64,000 nt of DNA from Welwitschia mirabilis (GCA_051453625.1 JBOZIK010000001.1:143965218-144029217); one strand, 5' to 3'; positions 1 through 13,079 are shown, counted from the stretch's first letter. Numbers and translations: made by a program. Notes: generated by a model not told the origin, from the letters alone.

Positions 1-1640
1 AGAAGATGAATAGAACTATAGTGGTATTCATACCAAAAAAAAAAGGATGCTAGAAAACTAAAGAATTTTAGACCTTTAGGTGTTTGTAAAATATTTATAG
101 AATTTTTTCAAAGATTATGGTTGACAAAATCATTCTTTTACTTCTCAATGTAATTTCAGAGAACCAAGCCTGCTTTATTCGATCTAGGTATATCCAAAAC
201 CAAATTCTCTTGACTCATGAGATTATTTACTTTGTTAAAGAATACAAATTTCCTCTCCTTATTTATGAACTAGATATTGTTAAATCTTATGATTCTATTA
301 GTTGACAAGATTTAGGATGTATTCTTAAGAAAACAAGCTTCTTTCAAGACACTATTAATCTCTGGCTAGACATGTAGGCTTCCACTAAATTTAATATGGA
401 GGTCAATAACCATAGATCAAATTTATTCTTAATAGGAAGAGGCTTCAGACAAGGGGATCCCATATTTCCATACCTTTTTCTATTTGTAATGAATGCATTA
501 TAAGTTTTCTTAATAAGGAATAGAGTTATAAGAATTAGAATTAGAGGTCAAACCTTTCTCAATAATCACTATGCAGATGACACTATCATCATAACTATAG
601 CTTTATATCAGTAAGTAAAAGCAATTACAAATTTCATGAACACCTTTGTAGAGGCAACAGGGCTTCACACTAATTAGAACAAATTAAGAATACATACTAT
701 GGGTAGAAAATGTATTAGAGGGAGCGAAATCATCCAAATATTGAGGACAAAGTTAGGAGACCTATAGGATATTTACCTAGGTATCCCTCTTCAAAACTGG
801 CACAAGAAAAATACCTATAATTACCTATTGGAATCCATCCAAATGTGGTGGAGCTCCTGGCAAAACAACTTTCTCTCCTCAAAGGCTAAAACTATTCTCA
901 CAAATTTCTTCTTAATCGCATCCTTTCAGTACATATCTTTCATTCTATCCCCTTAGAAATATCATAGAAAAAATTAATATGATCTTAAAGGATTTTATAT
1001 GGTTAGAAAAAAAGGATTACCAACAAATTTATCTTTGTAAATAGGAGATTATTGCCCACCCAAAAGACTTAGGAGTTAGAGGATTTAAAAACCCGAAGAC
1101 TATATCCTTACTAGAGCACATAGAATCCTAAAGAGACTGCAAGAAGGAGGTCAACCTTGGTGTGATTTGATTAATTATAAATATAGAGATTAAATAATTA
1201 ATTATGGGGATTCCTATCTAAAGAAGCATCTTAACAAAGCTTGCTAATAACTCATAGACTTGAACATTTATTAGACTAATTCAATCAAATAGATATTTAT
1301 AAAGAATTATGGAAAACAAGATGGTTACAATAAGTATTTGAGGGAATAGATTCCAAAAAAAATAAGGTTTTTTACTGGCTAAAAATCATCATAGAATTTT
1401 AACAAGAGACTAATTACTCAAAAAGGGATTTCAAGTAGACCCTAACTGTCCCATATGATAGTTCAATTCAGAAATAGCATAGCATATTTTTCATCAATGT
1501 GTTTGAAATAAGGAATTAATCTCCATAATGATGAAGTACTACTAAACTTGCAATGCCCCTGACATGCATTTATTGGATGGGATCCACCTAAATTTTTAGC
1601 AAATTTGTTGGATTAGAAATAATCTGATTTTCAAATATGC
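1..1640 (+). pseudogene. L1-like LINE ORF2 relic (reverse transcriptase and zf-RVT), 5' end cut by window
   Basis: Decayed ORF2 of a plant L1-like non-LTR retrotransposon; the intact protein would copy the element RNA by target-primed reverse transcription. The order of motifs is right. At the start a frame reads TIVVFIPKKK (family form: TIVALIPK). At 117-302 comes the ENQACFIRSRYIQNQILL block followed by LDIVKSYDSIS. At 435-500 comes GRGFRQGDPIFPYLFLFVMNAL in register (RQGDP..PYLF motif). The catalytic YADD lies at 570-581. Then follow YLGIPL near 775-795 and the WW.SWQNNFLSSKAKT block near 845-890. Finally, around 1,355-1,510, comes a zf-RVT-like end (PNCPI, then HIFHQC). Frameshifts and stops break every block, many of them CAA/CAG/CGA turned to TAA/TAG/TGA. 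Endonuclease and ORF1 would lie outside the window. It cannot encode a working protein. Confidence 0.93.
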
Positions 1641-2713
1641 CCCCATCCTTTCCTATTTATATAGTAAGGAGAATTATTCACCTTCATTTCCAAATCAAAA
1701 TTGCAATGGAAGCCACTCTAACTATTGAGCCTTCTGATTCAGGACTATTCGAAGGATGCCCTACTTTATGGGAAAAAATATAAGTAGTAAAGTGGGAACC
1801 CCTTTTGCATAAGTTGAGAGGAAATAAGAGGGCTGATATTACCCCCTTCCACAAGCGATGAAGAGGAGGATGCACCACTGTCCAAAGAACTCTAATATAA
1901 ATATTTGAAAACTCTTTCTCTAGGTTATTGGAGATTCCTACAGAAGATGAGCAGATTCTATTTGAAAGCAGAGGACTATAAGAAGCTCTTCATTTCTTTC
2001 CTAGTAGGGTTTCTAAACTATCTAATGGGTACATCCACTAGAAGGTGTTATCCCCTGGGGACTAGGTGCATAACTCATGAATCGTTACTTCATCTAATCA
2101 GGGAATTGCTCTAAGATTTTAGGTATTTATTTTTCTTTTTCTTAAAGCTCTTGACTTGGGATGTCAAGTAAATCTGCTATGTTTTTTTAATTTAAGTTCT
2201 TAAATAGAAGGATTTCTCAAGGCACTCAGGCTTAATCCTAACTCTTTAAAGAGAAGCACAAAAAGCTAGGGCAAGAGAATCCCCTCCCTCTTTCCTATTC
2301 CATAATCGCCCTTCCTAGACTTCTCCTAGGAGAACCTTTATAAGAAGAACCTCCTCTGATAGGAATCCTATTTTAAAGAAAACCGTTATGCAAGCCAACC
2401 CTAGTAAGAGGGGGGATCCTTCATTCCCAGGTCATTTAGGGGATCGTCTTTGTCCCTATCCCAATAGAATACATCTAAGAAATACCTTTTCAGCATAGCC
2501 CAATAGCCAGCTCAAACTCAACTGTTTTCCAACTTTCAAGAGCAAGGTAGGCATGCTTAACCCTCCTCTACTCTAGCCTCAGGTCCTAGCTCTCTATAGA
2601 GCTCTACTTTTGATTCTTCTTTAGTAAAAATATGACTTCAACCTCAAGGAGACATTGACATGAATGCAGCTAGATGGGAGGTATTGCTAGAAACCATTCA
2701 AGGGTTGAAGAGG
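1641..2713. other. less A+T-rich unassigned stretch after the LINE
   Basis: No recognisable domain. The stretch is visibly richer in G and C than its surroundings (for example 2,270-2,520). One forward frame beginning near 1,706 has varied amino-acid usage (segments such as TIEPSDSGLFEGCPTLWEK and DMNAARWEVLLETIQGLKR) but is broken about every 15 codons, mostly by TAG or TAA. The same frame runs into the first half of the J-domain relic at 2,714. It may therefore be the decayed upstream part of that gene, or LINE 3' sequence. Neither is proven. Confidence 0.35.
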
Positions 2714-2879
2714 TACCCCTTTATAACATTGGGGCTTTCACATAGAGCCCTATCCTAGGCCACAAAATTAAACTACAAGAAGAAATTCTCTTCATATCCA
2801 CCTAGACAAAAATCCAGTAGGTGCTAAAGAATTTAAGGAGATAAATCAAGCATTTGAAGTCCTCTCTGATGAAGTAGAT
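2714..2879 (+). pseudogene. DnaJ (Hsp40) J-domain relic, frameshifted
   Basis: About 55 codons of a J domain, the module of DnaJ/Hsp40 co-chaperones that binds Hsp70 and stimulates its ATPase. The first half (2,714 to about 2,785) reads YPFITLGLSHRALS, a stop, then ATKLNYKKKF, matching the Y..LGLS.. start and the helix-II basic stretch (KAYRKKA type). A frameshift near 2,790 follows. The second half (2,793-2,879) reads HLDKNPVGAKEFKEINQAF and then EVLSDE, which matches the family form HPDKNP...FKEINEAYEVLSD closely. The HPD catalytic signature has become HLD (one C-to-T change, CCA to CTA). With a frameshift, an internal stop and a lost HPD it is not functional. It is the only non-transposon protein homology in the window. 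It could be a broken host gene, a retrocopy, or a fragment captured by a mobile element. Confidence 0.82.
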
Positions 2880-5792
2880 TTCTCCTTGAACATAATCATG
2901 GTAACATGTTTCCATTCTATAGAGAACTGTAATCCTTCTCTTTCATATATATTCCCCTATAAAATTGAGTTTCTATTATTCTAGTCTCAAGGGACATTTT
3001 TACCCTAGTCTATTAGTAGTTTTATGTTTTCTTTTATCCATTTTCTACATGTGTTTTGTGATACTATACAGGAAAATTCCTGTGACTACATCGTTGAGGG
3101 GCAGTTTCATTCCTATTTTATTCTATTGCTTAAGTCTCTCTTTACCAGCCAGTAGACTACTTTTTTTTTATGAACATTTTAGTTTTCTTGTTATTATCAG
3201 GTGTTTTTACCCCTGATGTATATTTCCTAGTTTAATATACATAGGTAATTAAAAAAATTAAATGCATTTAATAAATCATGAGACACTATTAATGAGCTCT
3301 GTTAATAACTTAAGAAATGACAATGAAGTATTCTAGCATCACTTTAATGAAATAAAGTTTTACTTTATTCATCTTAAAGGGAAGAAGAATTAGATTTCTT
3401 GAGAGATACAAAATAAGAAAGGAACTTGATAAAGCATGAAATATCATTAACAAGCTTCTTACTCAACTTGAGGAGATTTTTCGAGGTTGAATTCCTAGAT
3501 AAGTAAAGCTTTCTAAGTCTAAGTAGTATATGAAACATTAAAAATTTATTAAAGAATTTATTAAAATAGCTACAAAAGTAGAAAAATAAGCTATCACTTA
3601 TGAAGTTATCAAACCAAAGCTAGAAGTAGTTATGGAGTAATCCTTTATTTTTATCATGTGGAATTTTCTTATATTAAGTGAAACATAACTTTATACTGTA
3701 TGTAAACTTCTACCATGTTAATAATTTATACTATGGTACTATAATTAGAGAAATAGAAATCCTAGTAGAAGCCTAGTTAGATGTGCTTTTTCATAAAAGA
3801 AAGATCTTAAAATTAAAAAGATAAGGAAGAATAAAATTAGTTTTTGAAATATTACTCTTCTTATTTCTTACTTTAAATAATTTTTAAATTTATTATTAGA
3901 GCTTAGGCTAGGGCTCTTGGGTCTCTTAGATTGCTTGTTTCCACCTTTTATGTCCTTTGTAGGTTTTCATTTACTTAGAATTTTACTTCAAATTTAAACT
4001 TTCATTTATATTTTTATTATTTAAAATGTGTTAAATATTTATACATTTTATTTTATATTCTTATATAAATCTAGTATCATAGGTTGCAAATCTACCTTAG
4101 ACCTATGTTTATATACTTGCCATTAAGCAAATAAAAGGAGTTTTTTTTTTTTTTTAAATCTCAAGGGTTGCAATTTTTTCCTAGAGAAGAAAAATTCCTT
4201 TTCTAAATCACTGAAATGAGGAGATTATGCCTGTTCATCTTAAAGCTTAAAAGCCTATCTAAGAGTTATAAAGACAAATAATCTACATCCTTTTCTAAGT
4301 TGATGTGGATTTAAAAATGAAGATTCAACATTTCTTTTTTTCTTTATTTTGTTTTCTCTCATTTATGGTGAATCACTGAGAAAATGCCTAAAGTCCTTAA
4401 CATGGAAAAGGTACTTTAATGCTATAAAATCCTTTTATATGATGAAAGACGGCATCTAAGAGGAATCTTAATGAGATCATAGTTTCAAGCTAGAAGAAGA
4501 TACCTATTTCTATTTTTATATTTTAATAGATATCAACATTTATCATTAGAGGTAATTTTTGACACAAATTGATGTAAAGGTACATGATTGCAAGGGTAAG
4601 TGCCTAGCACTATAACTTATCTACACCTTCCTAGTATTATTATGATTTTTATAAGTAGAAATACATGATTTTTCATTGGTTACTATCTCACCGTTGTCAA
4701 TTTTTATTATAGCTTCTTTCTATTTTTTCATTCCTTGTGGGTCTCCATGTAAGTATCTTTACCAATAATGAATTCTACACTACTTTAACTTCATTCTTTA
4801 TCATAATACTTGCATTGACTAAGTGCATAGATAATTATGACATAACATCTCTTATTCAAATAGCTTTACTAATTTCACAAAAGAAGAAACATATAGTTTT
4901 TATCTCATGATCCAAAGAAATACTTTTATAGTTATCATGTCTAATAATGAATGCTTTAGTATATCATTTTATAGAGACAACATCGACTTAGTATGGACTT
5001 GATAAAGCACTATGCATACTACAATGAATACATTCATCATGTACATCATGATTAGGCTTGATAAAAATAAGGTGATTTTCCCATAAACTTCTTTCTGATA
5101 ATAACATTTCTATATATTAAAAATTGTATAAGTTCTAGAAGGATGTATATGGTGAAACTAATAATCTTTCTCAAAGAGAATCAGTGCTAGGTTAAAAGGT
5201 CATTGAGTCTTCTTATAAAATAATGACACTGATGAAATTTTGATTCCTTCTTTTTTAAACTACTATAATATTAGTTCATTCTTTATGTGGTTCTTTCTAT
5301 TTTTTAAAATGTTTTTTGCATATACAGACATGAAAAACTACTAAAAATTTAGTATCTTTTCCTTTGAACTTCGAAACATGTCATTTATGCTATGTTTTTT
5401 GGTTTCTCTCCTATGCACTTGTAATTTTAATTTCTTTTTAATATTTTTTATATTTTTTAAGTCTTTTATCTAATTCTTTTCATTTTAAGACCATTAATCT
5501 CATTTTCTTTTTCTTAAGTTAACTTGGGATGTGGAATAAGATTCTCGACTTAATTTTTTTCCCCTTCCTTTAGATCATGTTTCACTTATCATCTAGATAG
5601 ATTAGTTTTTGGATGTTGATCAAGTTTCAATTAATTTAATTATATCAAACCTAAGACCCTTTTTTATCTTTTTGACCTTTATTTTTTACACTTAATGTTA
5701 CTCATTTTTTTTCTAATGTTAATTAGATTTAAAATTGAAAATTACACACATCTTAATGATATAATTTTTTTATTTTTTAACTAGTAATATGT
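2880..5792. other. unassigned A+T-rich sequence
   Basis: No domain, RNA gene or element boundary recognised on either strand. It contains short poly-T/poly-A runs (for example 4,141-4,156) and ends at the left copy of the CTTAG duplication that flanks copia-A. The open frame at 2,965-3,216 is hydrophobic low-complexity sequence without a recognisable match. Before copia-A inserted, this sequence was continuous with 15,220 onward. Confidence 0.5.
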
Positions 5793-5797
5793 CTTAG

Positions 5798-6970
5798 TGT
5801 TAGAATTACATAAAGGAAGAAAAAGTATTTTTCTTTACATCTCAAAACCTTTTTTCCCATCTTAGATATAGAGCTACAAGTAAAAATAGAGTAGATCTTC
5901 ATTTATCTTCACAAATAATTTTCTTAGGTTCATATTAGGATTACAATTCCTTAACATAAAATAATGGAGAATGGAATCAATAGCAAAATATTATCTAGAA
6001 AATTTAAAAAAATGGATTCCACTTTTTTCTATTGTAGCATACCTTAGTAGAATGTTCACAATTATTTAAGGTCTCATTCTACCATTCTTACTTACTTTAG
6101 CATTTTATTCTACCTCAATTTCATATCACTCTTCATGTTATATCTAAACATATCATTTCTTTTTCTATATTCCTTCATGTATCTTCTACCACAAAAAGGT
6201 AATAAATGAAAAATTAAAAGTGAAAAACAAAATTCTTGCCTGTTTGATTGTAAAAACGATGCTTCAATTATTAGTCTTTCAATATAAAAATAAAATAACA
6301 AAAGAAAAGTTGAAAAGAATTCATTTATACTTATGTTACAAACCTATAGTTGTTATCCTTTTGTTTGCTTCTTGTGATCCATATTCTTTATCATTTCATC
6401 TCTTCATGATAGCATTCCAAATAAAAACTATATTTGTAGTAATAAAAATAAATCATACAAATGATTAGGAAATACTTCAAATATTTACATATCAATATTT
6501 ATTCCAAATGGCTCATTCAAGAAGATTACCTACTTAAAGTCCTCTTTAAACTAGTCTAAAATCTCTAGAAAGTAAAAATGTCCTTTTTAAATTAGAGATA
6601 TTAATGAAATATCTCCCAAAGACTTAAAATTTAAACTAAAATATTCATAGAAATATAGAAAATTTAATGATCCTTAATGAATTAATGTGTTCAAGAAATA
6701 AAAATGATGACCTTTTAAATCCTTGCAAATTACTAGAGTTTGATTCTTCTAGCTACTATTAGGCAAATTAATATGTGAAAAAAAAATTCAAATATGTGTA
6801 TAGATCTTTTATTTATGCAAATTTTTATGACCAATACATCTACACTTTCTTTTATATGTGTTAATAAAACTAAAGGTTTATTTATGATTTTAGACATCTT
6901 TTACCACTAATCACATCATTTAAAAGAAAAATAGCTAATTTTTAGCTCCACATTTACACTGTTATCAGCA
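5798..6970 (-). repeat. copia-A 3' LTR (intact copy)
   Basis: Direct repeat of 11,198-12,287 plus 15,019-15,214. The closing block around 6,820-6,970 (ACATCTACACTTTCTTTTAT, later TCCACATTTACACTG) is easily recognised at 15,075-15,210, and the opening block (AATTACATAAAG at about 5,804) recurs at about 11,210. The LTR is about 1.17 kb. It carries no open frame of note; the frames at 6,110-6,301 and 6,220-6,468 are chance frames inside it. Confidence 0.9.
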
Positions 6971-7060
6971 TTACCTTCTTTAGTGTAAAATGTGGAGATA
7001 TCATGATGTTTAAACATTATATAACCTTGTCTTTTCTTAGATATTTATGAAATGCTAACC
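6971..7060 (-). other. copia-A 3' untranslated/polypurine-tract region
   Basis: Between the RNase H relic and the 3' LTR. On the minus strand the sequence next to the LTR reads AAAGAAGGTAATGC, a decayed purine-rich tract in the position where plus-strand DNA synthesis would be primed. Assignment rests on position more than on sequence. Confidence 0.45.
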
Positions 7061-8513
7061 CTTTCGATCAAATAACTCATTTTTTGTATTAATAAACTCT
7101 TTGTAAGAAAATTTTCCTATTCATGACTTTTTTACACATGAATGGACTTTATTGTATTCATCTTCACCTAATTTTATATGAAATAATATCTTATATCAAT
7201 ATGTATGGACATTTTATGTAAAACATGCTCTTGTAAAATCATAATGGCTACTCTATTATCATTCATTAGTTCCATGGGAAGACTTACCTCAGAGCTAATT
7301 TGACATAAAAAAATTTTAACCAAATTATGTGTTATAAATATTTAGCCATAGAAATGTACTCAGCCTTACAAGATGATAAACTCACATTACTTTTTTTTTC
7401 TAATTGTTTTTTCATAAAATAGAAATTGGATATGTAAAATAATAATGCCTAAAGTTGATTTACTATCATCAATATTTCCTCCCAATCATCATCATAGTGA
7501 GGTTGTAATTTTCCATCTCCTTTAACAAATTTAGTTCAAAATCATAAGTTTCATTTACATATCTTAATACATGTCTTAATACTTACATGTATGGTTCCTT
7601 TTTCTCTCATAGAAATTTAGAATAATATTGGTAGCAAACTCCAAATATGATCTTGTTTGACAAAGAAATCTCAATGAAGCAACTATGATTGTGTATAATG
7701 AAGCATTAATAACTGAAGAAGAATATCTTCTCTTAAGCTTTATATTGGAAGAAATGGATGTTGAAGTTAATTTTATGTTCTTCATTTCATAATTGTTCAA
7801 TGATAGCCTATGAATTTTTTTTAATGTATCTTGAAATGAGTTTTGTATTAGTCAAATTAAATGTCAAGAAAATATTTATGCACTCCAAAATTTTTTTATC
7901 TTAAATTTCTTTTAAATATTTTCTTTAAAATTTTGAAACATATTTAAAGAATTTGAGAAAAAGACTAAAACATCCACATAAAGATATATTTAAATAAAGT
8001 CTTTTTTAGCATGTTTATAGAAAAGTGTGTGCTTAAATGCATAAGACATATAGCCATACTCCAAAAAAAAATTTATTTATTCTATGGAAACATGCTTTAA
8101 GGCCTTGTTTTAATCCACATAAAGCTTTATTTAGTTTATGTACTTTTTGTTCATCTGCTTGTTTGAAAAGAACTTAAGGCTAAAATATATAAAATTATTC
8201 TTTAAGACTACCATTCAAAAAAATTTAAGTTTACATCCATTTGATGAAGCTTGATTTTCTAATTAGCTTTCAAAGATATCATGAGCTTAATAGATTTAAA
8301 CCTACCTACTAGAGTAAACCTTTCATCATAATTAGTATGTTTCTTTTGTCTAAAACTTTTTGCTACTAATCTAGCTTTATATGATTTAACATTACCTAAC
8401 TCATTGTAATTTGTTTTAAATACCCTTTTTATATTAATAACTTTTTTGACTTTGGGCTTATCCACTAAAATCCAAGTATTAGTTTTTATAATGACATCAT
8501 AGTCTACTTGCAT
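7060..8513 (-). pseudogene. copia-A reverse transcriptase and RNase H relic
   Basis: Minus strand. The start at 8,513 opens the copia reverse-transcriptase domain: DVIIKTNTWILVDKPK, then KRVFKTNYNELG and SYKARLVAKSFRQK (family form YKARLVAKGFTQ). Around 8,105-8,146 a shifted frame reads KVHKLNKALCGLKQ (KVYKLNKALYGLKQAPRAW block). YVDV at about 7,970 replaces the catalytic YVDD. At 7,576-7,800 comes ASLRFLCQTRSYLEFATNI, the GSLRYL..TRPD.AFA block. RNase H follows with SLSSCKAEYISMAKYL near 7,335-7,385 and HIDIRYYFI near 7,177-7,205. Several frameshifts and stops separate the blocks. The second catalytic aspartate is lost. Confidence 0.92.
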
Positions 8514-9580
8514 GGCTTCTATTCATACCTTATATTTTAATTCTTCTTAAACATTTAATAGTTTATAATGAGGGCTAAGTAGGCCACATGACATTTAGTT
8601 TATGTTCTTGTGAATATTTTCTAAAAATTTGTATCTAAAATATATTCTTGTAGACACTGTCTCTCCACTCGTAATCTTGGACAACATTTTCTTAAAGTTG
8701 TGTGATTTTTTTTTTGAATTTTGCAAATTTTTTTATTCAAAATTGATGAAAATCAAACCTTTTTTCCATTAAAAATAACATTGTTTGAGCTATGACATTT
8801 TTTATCAATGGGAGGAAAGTAGTTGTAACACTTGTTTTTGAATCATATCCAATAAAAATGCATTTTTTCCCTTTATCATATAATTTTGAAATAAATTATT
8901 TTGATATTTTCATGGAACATATGCAACTAAATAGTTTTAAGTAAGCCAAATTAGGTACCTTCTTAAAATGAGATTAATAAGGAGACTTGTCTTTATTTGA
9001 AGAATTAATAATTATATTTAGAAGATATGTTGTAGCACATATTGCCTCTTTCTAATATGAGTTTGAAAGCTTAGTATGCTCTAAGATACATCTAAATAGT
9101 ATTACATAGTTCCTATTTCCAATATTACTTTGAAAGATTAGCATACTCCAAGATACATCTTACCATTTCTTAAAGAACTCTATTTTTTTCCTCCTTATAA
9201 TGCCATTTCTTTATGAAGAGTAACTACATGTAGTTTAGTTGTAGATGTCTCGTTCTTCATAAGAATTTTTAAAACATTAATTTACAAATTTTTCTTCTTT
9301 CTTTGTTCTTATTTCTTTATTTCTTATATTGAATGTATTTTCGACATGTTTCTTAAAGGATTGAAAATTGCGAAATGGTTCATCCTTGAAATGTAGAATA
9401 TAAGACCAAGTGTATCTACTAAAGTCATCAATAATAACCATAAAATAAATACCTCATCCAAGAGCTTAAGTTTGCATACATCTAGCTAAATCCATATCAA
9501 GAAGTTATAGTGGTCTCTTTTCTCTTCATTGAAGTATTATGTGGAAAGGCCTTTTCTTTTTCATAAACACACATCTTGAA
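8514..9580 (-). pseudogene. copia-A integrase relic
   Basis: Minus strand, immediately upstream of the reverse transcriptase as in all copia elements. IIDDFSRYTW at about 9,406-9,440 followed by SYILHFKDEPFRNF is the integrase core around the second catalytic aspartate; just before it GIYFMV matches the GG.YF..FIDD run-in. Near 8,820-8,900 KCIFIGYDSKT matches the KC.F.GY block after the core. A pre-integrase remnant (EKAFPHNTSMKR) lies near 9,530-9,560. Stops interrupt all blocks. The integrated product would have cut and joined element DNA into the chromosome. Confidence 0.87.
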
Positions 9581-11197
9581 AATGTCTAAAGAAACTTTTA
9601 AAAATCTCAAACTGATTATAGCTTGACTTTTTATCACATTAGTATTATCTGTATAAGGAGCATGCCCAAGCCTAAAATGTTAAACCTTTATAGTTTCATC
9701 TTTCATAGAAATTATGGTAAGCATGTGATTTTAATTTAAAGTAGCTTTTAAATAATAAATTTAATTTACTAGTTTTTTTAATCTTATAACTAGTTATTTA
9801 TTTATTGAAATTGTACAAACTCCTTCATTAATAATTACTTTATTATCTTTTTTTACCATTTGGACAACTAATAGGATAAAAATTGATAACTTAGAAACAT
9901 GAAATACATCTCAAACTATACCCTAATGGCCATTTTGAATAGTGAAGACTATGTCACTAATTCTTACAAATTTTACAAGTGTTTCATCTTCTGCTTTAAT
10001 GTTTATAAGCTTATTTGAATTGTTGTAGATAATAGATAATGCCTCATTTAAAGTCATATGATATAATCACTGAGTGTCAATTATCTAGGTACTTAGAAAT
10101 ATTTTTTTTTTTCATGCAGAAGGTTGTAAAAGTGAAATTAGATAACTAAATTTTAATTTGTTTTAATTTCTTTTTATATCCTTAATTTAAATAACTAACT
10201 TTCTCTTGTTTGAATGTTTTAAAAGTATCTTATATTGTACTTATTAGAATGCCAAATTTTCACTAGCATTTATCTTCAGAATAACATTTCTTTTTATAAT
10301 TCTTACACCATAAAGCATGTAAAAAGGTTGTATCATAATAATTTTTCTTATAGCTCTAATTTTTCCTTCCTCCTCTAGAAAATAAAGCTTATTTTGAAGT
10401 GATTCCTCTTATATATCCACCTTTTTGAACTTGATTTTGTGAGGAATATCTTGGATTTGTGGTATAATGTATCCTTACTTTTATAAAATAATTTACCTTC
10501 TACTCTAAGATATTTCTCTCTCTTTTGGCCCTCTTACAGAATGAACTTACTCTTAATGTATATTATTAGAATCTAAGTCTCATAGAGTCCTCATAAATAA
10601 AAAAAGATCATCAAGTCTAACTTTATTTAAATCTATAATTTAAATAAAGGTTATCATGAAGTGCTTGTATCCATAGTCATTATAAAATACTTGCACAAAT
10701 TTATCTAATATTTATACTAGTGTAAAATTACTAAAATATTCATCTAAGTTTTTAATCAATTCAAATATTCTGTCAAAGAATTTTTTAAAAGGATCACCAT
10801 TCATGAGATGGACATTTTTAAATTCACTTCTATATTTTTCTACTTGGTTTGTTAATTTTCTTTAGATTATTTAATCTCTTGTTATACATGATCCCAAGCT
10901 TATTTAACTTTTTCCTTAATAATAATTCTACTAATAATAGCATCATAGATTAAAGTACAAATAATCATTTTAGCTAAAGTGTCATGTTTATTATGCTTCT
11001 TGTATTATCTTCTTTGTTTTCTTATTAACACATTCATATCATAAAATTCTATGAATCCATTTTTCATAATTACTAGTATTAATTTATTTCTAATAATTTT
11101 TTTGTAAGACAACTATAATATGTGAAATCTTGAAGTCCATTAAAAATAATTGACAAATGGGAAATATCCGATATTTTTTCAATACTAAACACTCTAG
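9581..11197 (-). pseudogene. copia-A gag/protease region, heavily decayed
   Basis: By position this must hold gag and protease, but I see no clear CCHC knuckle or D[ST]G protease motif. Some pre-integrase-like sequence is visible near 9,700 on the minus strand. Right next to the upstream LTR, at about 11,179-11,190, the minus strand reads TAGTATTGAAAA, a possible remnant of the initiator-Met primer site TGGTATCAGAGC with transitions; this is weak. Confidence 0.5.
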
Positions 11198-12287
11198 TGT
11201 CACTCTCAAAATTACATAAAGAAAGTAGAAAAGTTTTTTATATGAAAAAAACTTATTTCTAGCTTATTTATATAGTGAAAGTAAAAATTCAGTAGATATT
11301 TATCTCTTTTAATGAATAATTTTCTTAGGTTCACATAGTAAGCTAGGGTTATAATTTCTTAACATATAAAAAGGATAATAGAATCAAATAAATAGAAATT
11401 AATTATCTACTAGAAAACTAACCAAAAACTTGAGTCAATATTAAACATCAAAAAAAATATTAATTTTACTTTTAATTATTGTAGTGTAGTTTAATAGAAC
11501 ATGCATAATCAGTCAAGTTCTTATCCTTTCATTCTTTCTCACTTTGTTCTTTTATTCTGCCTTAATTCCCTATTACTCTAAATATCATATCTAATCATAT
11601 CATTTATTTTATGATCTCCTTTTATGTATCTTTTACCATGGTAAATCAAGAAGTAAAAAACCAAAAGCAAAAAATATAATTTCCTATGCTCTTTATTTAT
11701 GAAAATAATGTTTCACTTATTAGTCTATTAATAGAAAAATAAAATAAAAGAATAAAAGTCAAAGATCATCCCTTCCTCTTTATGTTATAACTTGAAGTTA
11801 CTATCTTTTTATCTTATCTCTATGATCTTTGTATTTTACCATTTCATCTTTTCATGATATCATTTCAAATAGAAAATATCTCTATAGCAATATTTGGGAC
11901 AAGAAGAAAACATATAGCTAAGTGGGAAACACTTTTTAAGCATTTACATAATAATCCTTATTCTAAATAAATCCTTTAAAGAGATTGCCTATTTATATTG
12001 CTCTTTGAACTAGTCTATGTTATCTAAAAAGTAAATAGATTGCTTTTAAAATTAGAGATATTAATGAAATGTCTCTTAAGATTTAAAATTTAACCTATAA
12101 TCTTGAAAGAAATATAGCAAAACATAATGACCCTTAATGAATTGATATGTAGTAAAAATGAAAATAATGAGTATATAATAAGATAATAGAATTAGTAAAT
12201 GAAATAACAAGAGCTAATGAGAAAATATTTCAAACCCTTATCGACTCATAAAGTTCCATTCTTCTAGATACTATGCGATAAATTCAT
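11198..12287 (-). repeat. copia-A 5' LTR, first part (split by insertion)
   Basis: Aligns with 5,798-6,760 of the 3' LTR. Shared blocks include TTTTCTTAGGTTCA (about 11,330; compare about 5,920) and TTAATGAAATGTCTC (about 12,060; compare about 6,600). It contains roughly 100 extra bases near 12,150-12,230 relative to the other copy. It breaks off at TTCAT (12,283-12,287) and resumes at 15,014. Confidence 0.9.
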
Positions 12288-12465
12288 TATGAGTTCACCT
12301 TTTTACAATCCAAAGACTTTAACTATTGCTCATATCAAAATGTAAAGTTCACATAGTTTAGCCAAAAAATAATAATGTGATGTTTAAGTTTAATGTTCAA
12401 TTTTATGCATATTTTTAAAATTATGCTTTACTTAAAATTAACAACCTTATTTATAATAACTATAT

Positions 12466-12575
12466 AGTGATAGTTAGAATAATAATTATAGAGTAGTGGC
12501 TATAATAGTAATTATGGTGTGGTAGTTACAATAGTAATTTTGGAGTGGCAATTACAATACTAATTATAATAGCAA
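12466..12575. repeat. degenerate tandem repeat, unit about 30 bp
   Basis: Three to four imperfect copies of a unit of the type (GTAGTGGCTATAATAGTAAT) plus a short spacer: ATAATTATAGAGTAGTGGCT, then TAATTATGGTGTGGTAGTTA, then TAATTTTGGAGTGGCAATTA. It lies inside the 2.7-kb insertion. Confidence 0.7.
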
Positions 12576-13079
12576 CATGAGGAAGAAAAAAGCCACAAAC
12601 ATTACCATTAAAACTCAATGTTCAAGATAATATAAAATAAATTAATAATCTAATAGGAAATTAGAATGTTTACATAACAATAATAGAAAAATTTTAACAA
12701 TAATAAAAAAACTTTAGAAGTTAGAAACATAAGAGATGTTTCACAAATCTAGTCTTAATACAAACTACAAATACATAAAGCAAAATAAGTAAATAACAAA
12801 AATAGGTCAAGCCAATAATAGGAAGTATTCCTTCATTAATGATAAAAATCAAATTCTAGCATCTAAACCTATACAAATAATATGGTATCAAAATTATGAA
12901 ATCATCACACTTTTTAGTATGACCTAAGCAAGGCAAAGATAAAGGTAGGAAGAACCCTAAGCTATAAGATAGATTATGATAATATAAGAAGAAAGACTCC
13001 AAAGTATTGAGCATTATATTTTTTATGAAAATGAAAATGAGATTAACTAGTGTTCTTACCATTGCCTAATCTAGTAATC

